From assembly GCA_001775355.1 (NCBI GenBank), contig MEWM01000149.1, positions 1,124 to 10,983 of the forward strand: 9,860 nt of DNA, written 5' to 3'. The notes beneath the pieces were generated by a model. That model ran no database searches and had not been told where the DNA came from. It saw nothing but the letters and a program-made list of their open reading frames with translations. Made by a program: the position numbers and the translations under genes. The first letter of the stretch is position 1, and every line of letters begins with the position of its first letter. This DNA comes from a candidate division Zixibacteria bacterium RBG_16_43_9 (GTDB lineage Bacteria > Zixibacteria > MSB-5A5 > RBG-16-43-9). This document shows, piece by piece, positions 6,100 to 9,860 of this stretch.

Positions 6100-6128
6100 T
6101 TGACACAGCCTTGAAGTTTTCCTATTAT
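6100..6128 (+). promoter_or_regulatory. Consensus sigma-70-type promoter of the csoR module
   Basis: TTGACA (6100-6105), a 17-base spacer, then TATTAT (6123-6128), five of six matches to the -10 consensus. The -10 box lies inside the left arm of the inverted repeat at 6121-6159, so a bound repressor would cover it. Transcription should start near 6135. Confidence 0.85.
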
Positions 6129-6159
6129 ATACTTATAGGGGGTATTGGTATATAATAGG
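6121..6159. promoter_or_regulatory. CsoR-type operator
   Basis: CCTATTATATAC (6121-6132) and GTATATAATAGG (6148-6159) are perfect 12-base inverted arms. They frame a core containing ATA-GGGGG-TAT (6135-6145), the AT-flanked G-tract known from CsoR/RcnR-family operators. The left arm covers the -10 box, and the right arm runs into the AGGAGG ribosome site (6157-6162) of the csoR-like gene. This is strong positional evidence for autorepression. Confidence 0.85.
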
Positions 6160-6166
6160 AGGTCCC

Positions 6167-6445
6167 ATGATTGAGAAAGCCAGAAAAAAAGCGTTAAATG
6201 ATCGATTGAACCGGATTCAAGGGCAGATCGAAGGACTTAGAAAGATGATTGGAGATGAGCGTCCCTGTTTGGAGATTTTAGCCCAGATTTCCTCTGTAAA
6301 TGAGGCTTTGCGCGGGGTAGGCAAGATTATGTTGAGAAATTATTTAGAATCCTGTGCTACCAAAGCTCTTCGCTCCAGGGATAAGCAAAAGGCTGAAGAG
6401 ACCTACAACGATTTAATGGAGGTAATTTATAAATTTGCCAAATGA
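6167..6445 (+). CDS. CsoR-family metal/thiol-sensing repressor
   Basis: A 92-residue all-helical DUF156 protein, full length. The N-terminal helix LNRIQGQIEGLRKMI (14-28) is the DNA-contacting family signature. Cys34 (RPCLEI) and Cys63 (YLESCA) match the two copper-ligand cysteines of CsoR. The third ligand, a histidine four residues before the second cysteine, is Tyr59 here (RNYLESC). Cu(I)-CsoR needs Cys-His-Cys, while persulfide sensors of the CstR type keep only the cysteines, so this protein is more likely a thiol/persulfide or alternative-metal sensor; that is inference. AGGAGG lies four bases before ATG. The gene sits directly behind its probable operator and 20 bases before the thioredoxin-like gene, with no copper ATPase or chaperone nearby. 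Confidence 0.92.
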   Translation: MIEKARKKALNDRLNRIQGQIEGLRKMIGDERPCLEILAQISSVNEALRGVGKIMLRNYLESCATKALRSRDKQKAEETYNDLMEVIYKFAK

Positions 6446-6465
6446 CCTAAAGGAGGTGAAAACCA

Positions 6466-6729
6466 TTGAAGCACAAAAGAAAAATCGAAGTCTTCACCGC
6501 TGGCTGTCCTCTCTGCGATAAGGCTGTGAAATTAGTCAAAAGCCTCGCCTGTGAAAGCTGTCAGGTCACCGTTTACGACCTGCGAAAGCAGGGCATCCAA
6601 AAAGCCCGGAGATATGGAGTCACTTCGGTACCCACCGTAGTCATAAATGGGAAAATAGCTGACTGTTGTAAAAGAGGAGAAATTTCAGAGGAAGCTTTAA
6701 TAAATGCTGGGGTCGGACAACCCATCTAG
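6466..6729 (+). CDS. Cysteine-rich thioredoxin/glutaredoxin-like protein
   Basis: An 87-residue single-domain thioredoxin-fold protein with no signal peptide. The redox motif is Cys14-Pro-Leu-Cys17 in TAGCPLCDKA. The cis-proline is Pro56 in TSVPTVVINGK. Two further thiol groups are unusual: Cys29-x-x-Cys32 (ACESC) in the helix after the active site, and Cys67-Cys68 (ADCCKRG) near the C-terminus, giving six cysteines. Similar small proteins sit beside metal-responsive repressors elsewhere (family recollection). A role in reducing, carrying or sequestering thiophilic metals or persulfides is inference. The start is TTG at 6466, nine bases after AGGAGG (6451-6456); no ATG alternative exists before the conserved strand. 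It is co-transcribed with the csoR-like gene and is the only visible target of that repressor. Confidence 0.88.
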   Translation: MKHKRKIEVFTAGCPLCDKAVKLVKSLACESCQVTVYDLRKQGIQKARRYGVTSVPTVVINGKIADCCKRGEISEEALINAGVGQPI

Positions 6730-6737
6730 GATAGAGC

Positions 6738-6763
6738 GTAGTGGCACGGCACGCCGTGCCACT
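6738..6763 (+). repeat. REP-like hairpin after the thioredoxin-like gene
   Basis: GTAG (6738-6741) precedes GGCACGGC / AC / GCCGTGCC, with total pairing AGTGGCACGGC (6740-6750) to GCCGTGCCACT (6753-6763), 11 perfect pairs. It begins nine bases after the stop codon. It lacks a T-run, so termination would be inefficient; stabilising the csoR-trx mRNA is possible. Confidence 0.7.
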
Positions 6764-6832
6764 GAAAAACTGGAAAGCTAAAGCCTTCCCCTACATTTTT
6801 ACACTACATTCTTTCAAATAACTTTCGCGTGG

Positions 6833-6854
6833 TGTCAGGTGTTACCACCTAACA
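6833..6854. repeat. Imperfect hairpin in the trx/NDT-like gap
   Basis: TGTCAGGTG (6833-6841), loop TTAC, CACCTAACA (6846-6854), with one C-A mismatch. It lies between convergent genes. It belongs to the general population of small hairpins here, and no GTAG foot is seen. Confidence 0.45.
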
Positions 6855-6874
6855 TCATTTCATTTCTATTTTCT

Positions 6875-6902
6875 GGAGGTCTAAAGACCTCCGCTACATT
6901 TT
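6875..6902 (-). repeat. REP-like hairpin overlapping a gene's 3' end
   Basis: On the minus strand GTAG (6897-6894), one base, GGAGGTCT / TT / AGACCTCC (6892-6875). It is an inverted copy of 5965-5992, with 27 of 28 bases identical and the difference in the loop. Its first half is read as the last codons, and its loop gives the TAG stop, of the gene at 6881-7303. Confidence 0.75.
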
Positions 6903-7303
6903 CCCAGATAACCTTCCAGCTCTTTTGTGGAAGAGAACACTTTTCTCGAAAGAAATTTCACTACCCAGTTTTCTTTCAAAGGAGAGATCGTCCACACCGG
7001 CACTTTTTTTCGGTGACATTCCCACATCTCAATCGCTGTGCCCATGCTGGCTTCCGGCAGGTAGGCGATGACCAAGTCGGAGGAAAGCGCTTGTCTTATC
7101 GAGTTGTGAAAGACCTTTTTACCGGTTTCATAAGTATAATAGACCGATTCAGGATGTACTGCAACCGGATCGATTATTCTGGCTTCAGGGAAATATTTAT
7201 TCAGGATTCTTTTTAAATCCTTTCGGTAATCCTGATTATGTAAAACTTTCCCTTTTTTAGACCCCTGGATAATTCCGGCAATGAAAATGGTTTTAATTTT
7301 CAT
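6881..7303 (-). CDS. Nucleoside 2-deoxyribosyltransferase-like protein
   Basis: A 140-residue cytosolic protein with a small Rossmann-like fold: a first strand with IFIAGIIQGS (6-15), a central SSDLVIAYLPE (74-84), and MGTAIEMWE (87-95) followed by VPVWTIS (101-107). The GTA-x-E pattern with Glu92 matches the catalytic-glutamate motif of the nucleoside 2-deoxyribosyltransferase superfamily (purine/pyrimidine base exchange or nucleotide hydrolysis). The exact reaction is not assignable, and related nucleotide-cleaving families share the fold. The C-terminal NWVVKFLS segment looks conserved. The last six residues (KCSGGL) are encoded by the REP-like element at 6875-6902. ATG at 7303 has only a weak GCGAG upstream. 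It stands alone, convergent with the csoR module. Confidence 0.75.
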   Translation of the reverse strand: MKIKTIFIAGIIQGSKKGKVLHNQDYRKDLKRILNKYFPEARIIDPVAVHPESVYYTYETGKKVFHNSIRQALSSDLVIAYLPEASMGTAIEMWECHRKKVPVWTISPLKENWVVKFLSRKVFSSTKELEGYLGKCSGGL

Positions 7304-7316
7304 GAAACTCGCTTAA

Positions 7317-7347
7317 TAGACCCACCTTGTGGGCAATGTGGGTCTAC
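7317..7347 (-). repeat. REP-like hairpin with GTAG foot
   Basis: On the minus strand GTAG (7347-7344), one base, then CCCACATTG / CCCA / CAAGGTGGG (7342-7321). Counting flanks, the arms TAGACCCACCTTG and CAATGTGGGTCTA pair over 13 positions with one mismatch. It is a third member of the CCCRCCTTG family seen at 3150 and 4710, and lies just upstream of the deoxyribosyltransferase-like gene. Confidence 0.7.
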
Positions 7348-7361
7348 CGCTTCGATGCCCT

Positions 7362-7447
7362 GTCATTGCGAGGAGTCCATCCGGACGACGAAGCAATCTG
7401 TACAAAGTATAAGGATTACTTCCTCCCCTAAAGAGACTCGCAATGAC
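7362..7447. repeat. Long GTCATTGCGAG-type palindrome
   Basis: Terminal arms GTCATTGCGAG (7362-7372) and CTCGCAATGAC (7437-7447) are perfect inverted repeats enclosing CATCCGGACGACGAAGCAAT-like sequence. This resembles the GTCATTGCGAG...GAAGCAATCT repeat common in intergenic regions of environmental bacteria. It has no GTAG foot and no gene inside, so it belongs to a different class from the small hairpins, shared with 4744-4818. Confidence 0.75.
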
Positions 7448-7482
7448 TACCTTATTTCTCAACCTCCAGGGTGGATATCGAA

Positions 7483-7503
7483 CCCACCTAGAGGGTAAGT
7501 GGG
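7483..7503. repeat. Decayed copy of the CCCACCTTG hairpin
   Basis: CCCACCTAGAGGGTAAGTGGG is alignable to the 22-base hairpin at 3150-3171 but has lost one base and several pairs. The GTAG foot is also lost. It appears to be a decaying element. Confidence 0.45.
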
Positions 7504-7533
7504 ATTCTTCAAATCCTTCTCGATCCAGCCATC

Positions 7534-7558
7534 GGGCGACCACAAGGGTCGCCCCTAC
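7534..7558 (-). repeat. REP-like hairpin downstream of pta
   Basis: On the minus strand GTAG (7558-7555), then GGGCGACC (7554-7547), a five-base loop and GGTCGCCC (7541-7534). It begins 16 bases after the pta stop and is positioned to protect or end that transcript. No T-run follows. Confidence 0.7.
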
Positions 7559-7574
7559 TTTTTCTGAGCTTCTT

Positions 7575-8564
7575 TCACGCCAAGCTCATCGCTATTGCCA
7601 CTACGTTCACGATATCTTCCACCCTGCACCCTCTGGATAAATCATTGGCCGGTTTAGCCAGACCCTGAATGATGGGACCTATTGCCTCAGCCTTAGCTAA
7701 TCTCTGAACTAACTTATAGGCAATATTCCCGGCATTTAGATCCGGGAAGATCAAGACGTTGGCTTCCCCACATAAGATGCTGTCCGAACATTTCTTCTGA
7801 GAAACTTTAGGAATAATAGCCGCATCTGCCTGCAGCTCCCCGTCGATTTTGAGATTCGGGTCCTGCGATCTGGCGATTTTAGTAGCCTCCAAAACCTTAT
7901 CGATCATCTCATGCTGAGCACTCCCCTTGGTGGAGAAAGATAGCATTGCAACTTTTGGCTCCTCCCCGACCAGCTCCCGCATTGTCCTGGCGCAGGACAG
8001 AGCAATTGAGGCTAACTGCTTCGGGTCCGGATTCGGCAGAACCGCGCAATCGCCGAATACGAAGATCTTGTCTTTTATCCCTAAGAACTCCGGCACCACC
8101 ATTATAAATGAGCTGGAGACCACATTTATCCCCGGAGCCAATCCGATTATATGTAATCCTGCTCTTAAGACGTCTCCGGTTGTATTGACCGAGCCAGCCA
8201 CGAATCCATCCACCTCATTTTTCCTCACCAGCATCGCGCCGTAGAACAACGGATTAAGCATACACTGCCTGGCTTCATCCTCGGTCATACCCTTTTTCTC
8301 CCTGAGCCGGTGATACTCTGCAGCATACTCCCCGGATTTTGGAGAAGTCACGGGGTCGACTACTTTAACCAGCCCCAGGTCAAGTCCTGAAGATTTGCTC
8401 AATTCCTCTATTTTTTTCTTTTCTCCTAAAAGCGTGACTTCCGCTATCTTCTCTGAGACAATCTCCTTAGCGGCTTTGATCATCCGCTCTTCGGTCCCCT
8501 CTGGCAAAACTACCCTTTTGTGTTTGGCTTTGGCTTTATCTCTGATCTTTTTTATGATATCCAC
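7575..8564 (-). CDS. pta: Phosphate acetyltransferase
   Basis: A 329-residue, single-domain Pta (PTA/PTB family) without the N-terminal regulatory domains of long enterobacterial Pta. It interconverts acetyl-CoA plus phosphate with acetyl phosphate plus CoA in the cytosol. Family blocks are VVLPEGTEERMIKAA (18-32), AGSVNTTGDVLRAGL (123-137), GDCAVLPNPDP (171-181), DGELQADAA (241-249), FPDLNAGNIAYKLVQR (273-288), and the catalytic SRGCRVEDIV. Ser310, Arg311 and Asp317 correspond to Ser309, Arg310 and Asp316 of Methanosarcina Pta. GTG at 8564, four bases after AAGGAG, is the chosen start. The open frame extends to 8699, but that stretch translates the inverted repeat at 8641-8691. No acetate kinase gene is adjacent. 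Confidence 0.95.
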   Translation of the reverse strand: MDIIKKIRDKAKAKHKRVVLPEGTEERMIKAAKEIVSEKIAEVTLLGEKKKIEELSKSSGLDLGLVKVVDPVTSPKSGEYAAEYHRLREKKGMTEDEARQCMLNPLFYGAMLVRKNEVDGFVAGSVNTTGDVLRAGLHIIGLAPGINVVSSSFIMVVPEFLGIKDKIFVFGDCAVLPNPDPKQLASIALSCARTMRELVGEEPKVAMLSFSTKGSAQHEMIDKVLEATKIARSQDPNLKIDGELQADAAIIPKVSQKKCSDSILCGEANVLIFPDLNAGNIAYKLVQRLAKAEAIGPIIQGLAKPANDLSRGCRVEDIVNVVAIAMSLA

Positions 8565-8640
8565 ACAGCTCCTTCTATGAATCCTGATGATTAGATTAAC
8601 TTTGTGTTTAAGAAAGTAAAAGTTCTTGGAGAAGATTAAT

Positions 8641-8691
8641 GGAGTGTAAAGCTTTAGCTTTACCGCTTGTAAACCTGAAGGTTTACACTCC
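8641..8691. repeat. Inverted pair of REP-like hairpins (BIME-like)
   Basis: Plus strand: GGAG (8641-8644), T, GTAAAGC / TTTA / GCTTTAC (8646-8663). Minus strand: GGAG (8691-8688), T, GTAAACC / TTCA / GGTTTAC (8686-8669). The two units are arranged tip to tip with feet outward. Alternatively the ends GGAGTGTAAA and TTTACACTCC pair with each other as one long stem. The element lies about 80 bases upstream of the pta start and downstream of the zinc-ribbon gene. Confidence 0.75.
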
Positions 8692-8749
8692 AAAACCACC
8701 CTCTCAACATACCAGTCGGTTCAGTATAATCGGAGTGATATGATCACTA

Positions 8750-9046
8750 TCACCCTTCGTCTCTGAAAAGAGAATCCCATTTTTTCTTCAAGCCTTCTTT
8801 GGTCTCAGGTTCATCGCTGGCAGATTTAATCGGTTTAGTCCTCGGCTCGAAGAATTCACAGAAATTACCTTTCTCCTTGTATCTCACCCATTCAGCTTCA
8901 GTTTCGTGGCACTGAAGGTAAGCATCCTTGTCATAAAGCTGGCAGTTATAACAGCATTTTAAATCCACTCCGCAGTTAGGGCAGGCATCCTTGCGGCTTA
9001 TCTTTTCAGGAACCTCCACCTCTTTTTTACAACTCCAGCAGAGCAT
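8750..9046 (-). CDS. Small cysteine-rich zinc-ribbon-like protein
   Basis: A 98-residue protein of unknown function. Cysteine pairs Cys3-x2-Cys6 (CWSC) and Cys22-x2-Cys25 (CPNC) form a likely zinc ribbon. They are followed by Cys31-Cys32-x2-Cys35 (KCCYNCQLY), Cys46-His47 (QCHETEAEWVRYKEKG) and Cys63 (NFCEFFEP), a second possible metal site. The AEWV-KEKGNFCEFF block resembles a recurring, uncharacterised bacterial protein (recollection). The C-terminal 30 residues are charged and probably disordered. No signal peptide or membrane segment is present. ATG at 9046 has AAAGGAG six bases upstream, and the gene starts 19 bases after the stop of the beta-propeller-like gene, so they are probably co-transcribed. 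Confidence 0.8.
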   Translation of the reverse strand: MLCWSCKKEVEVPEKISRKDACPNCGVDLKCCYNCQLYDKDAYLQCHETEAEWVRYKEKGNFCEFFEPRTKPIKSASDEPETKEGLKKKWDSLFRDEG

Positions 9047-9065
9047 AGGAAACTCCTTTGAGACC

Positions 9066-9860
9066 TTATCTATCCTCGAGATCTACCTCAACCTGGACTT
9101 TTTGATAGTTGGAAAAAAGATAAGAATAGTAAAACTTCTTCGAATCATCCGACCACCTGAAATCCGAAAGCGGCCGGTTAGTCTCGACCCTGTAAGTCTT
9201 AATCAGATTCATCTCCCCTTTATCATCGATCTCATAAAAATCGAAATACCTGTCCCAATCGCTGGTTCTCAACATCGCCAATCGCCTACCGTCAGGAGAC
9301 CAGGCAGGGTCCGAAAATCTAAGGCTATCTGATTTATCAAACAACAATAACTTCTTGTTCTCAGCATCGACCACACCAAAAAAACCGGAAGTTTTGTCGT
9401 TGCTAAAGAAAACGATGACATTATTCTTTGCGTCAGAGATGATTTTGGAGTGTGCAAACTGTTCTCTAAACATAACATTCCTAAGTGATTGCTCTTGTTC
9501 TCTTGTCGATTTCGACAGCTCGTTAAATCTCAAAATCTGATCTCTTTGAGTGGAGATATATATATCCCAATTTCCCCAACCAATAAAAAATCTCATATTG
9601 AGACTATCAGGTTCTTTTATAGCTTCTAAATCATGTAAGCAAATCCTTTGTCTTGCCGCCCAAGGTGGATTACCATTGTAATATACCTCATAACAATCTG
9701 TTCCAGGAATTTCTGCAAGGCTATCCCCAGGACAAGTAAGAATCACATTCTTTGACTGCCAGTCGATCACCTGGATCTGCCCGCCAATTCCACAGTTTTT
9801 AGGTACGACAAAGATGTAACTTCTACCATCAGAAGATTCCCATAGCAGGGTATGTACACA
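9066..9860 (-). CDS. Beta-propeller-like (PD40/TolB-type) protein, 5' partial
   Basis: The frame is open to the right edge of the window, giving 264 visible C-terminal residues; the N-terminus is missing. Blade motifs of the PD40/TolB kind are visible: ESSDGRSYIFV (about visible 8-18), SDPAWSPDGRRLAML (183-197), and SDFRWSDDSKKFYYSY (232-247), each followed by a strand. A GTG at 9770 in frame is not the start, since coding sequence with propeller character continues beyond it. Such proteins are often secreted or periplasmic, but no signal peptide can be seen because the 5' end is absent. Function unknown. The gene precedes the zinc-ribbon gene by 19 bases. Confidence 0.8.
   Translation of the reverse strand, partial: CVHTLLWESSDGRSYIFVVPKNCGIGGQIQVIDWQSKNVILTCPGDSLAEIPGTDCYEVYYNGNPPWAARQRICLHDLEAIKEPDSLNMRFFIGWGNWDIYISTQRDQILRFNELSKSTREQEQSLRNVMFREQFAHSKIISDAKNNVIVFFSNDKTSGFFGVVDAENKKLLLFDKSDSLRFSDPAWSPDGRRLAMLRTSDWDRYFDFYEIDDKGEMNLIKTYRVETNRPLSDFRWSDDSKKFYYSYLFSNYQKVQVEVDLEDR

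Noticed and set aside
6839..7216. Plus-strand 125-codon open frame
   Set aside because: It lies antisense to the deoxyribosyltransferase-like gene, which has clear family motifs on the other strand.
7495..7530. tRNA-like T-arm (GGATTCTTCAAATCC)
   Set aside because: Loop length and flanks do not fit, and no acceptor, D or anticodon arm could be built around it.
7313..7543. Minus-strand 76-codon open frame beside pta
   Set aside because: It translates the GTCATTGCGAG palindrome and neighbouring hairpins; no coding signal.
8565..8699. Extended N-terminus of Pta starting at 8699
   Set aside because: The extra 45 codons cover the inverted REP pair at 8641-8691, and a GTG with AAGGAG at 8564 gives the normal family N-terminus.
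9066..9770. GTG at 9770 as the true start of the beta-propeller-like gene
   Set aside because: The same frame stays open with propeller-like sequence to the end of the window, so the gene is truncated by the edge.

Overview
The window looks like a chromosomal segment of an uncultured, probably anaerobic bacterium from a poorly sampled lineage. The supporting signs are compact genes, mid-40s percent G+C by eye, strong AGGAGG ribosome sites, frequent TTG/GTG starts, an arsenic methylation operon, a one-enzyme Pta, and gene gaps packed with short palindromes of the kind common in metagenome-derived candidate phyla. The phylum cannot be fixed from this sequence. No rRNA, tRNA, CRISPR array, phage gene or transposase gene was found.

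Layout, left to right. (1) Positions 1-1381: a bidirectional terminator, then a minus-strand pair made of a nitrilase-superfamily hydrolase (581-1381) followed by a stand-alone receiver-domain response regulator (132-566). (2) 1382-3320: nested hairpins, a beta-CASP metallo-beta-lactamase ribonuclease on the minus strand that appears to start at ACG, and a repeat-filled leader and gap. (3) 3321-4600: a minus-strand operon of a cysteine-rich AbrB-type regulator (HgcC-like) and arsenite methyltransferase ArsM, with a consensus sigma-70-type promoter and a palindromic operator candidate. (4) 4600-5901: a repeat-rich gap, then plus-strand rlmN. (5) 5902-6729: hairpins, then a plus-strand module of a CsoR-family repressor and a cysteine-rich thioredoxin-like protein, with a consensus promoter overlapping a CsoR-type operator. 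(6) 6730-7574: repeats around a minus-strand nucleoside 2-deoxyribosyltransferase-like gene. (7) 7575-9860: minus-strand pta, a small cysteine-rich zinc-ribbon protein, and a beta-propeller-like protein cut by the right edge.

How the genes fit together. Two thiol/metal(loid) units flank rlmN: AbrB-ArsM for arsenic methylation, and CsoR-thioredoxin for thiol or metal sensing. Both have paired cysteines and well-formed promoters with operators, and neither includes a membrane exporter. The remaining genes are housekeeping (RlmN, Pta, beta-CASP RNase) or of unknown substrate.

The most interesting non-coding signal is a set of small hairpins with different stem sequences but one shared architecture: a GTAG (or GGAG/GTAA) tetranucleotide, one spacer base, then a 7-9 bp stem with a 2-5 base loop. 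This is the architecture of REP elements mobilised by RAYT (TnpA-REP) transposases. Copies sit in nearly every gap, form inverted pairs, show compensatory stem changes, and in one case supply the stop codon of a gene.
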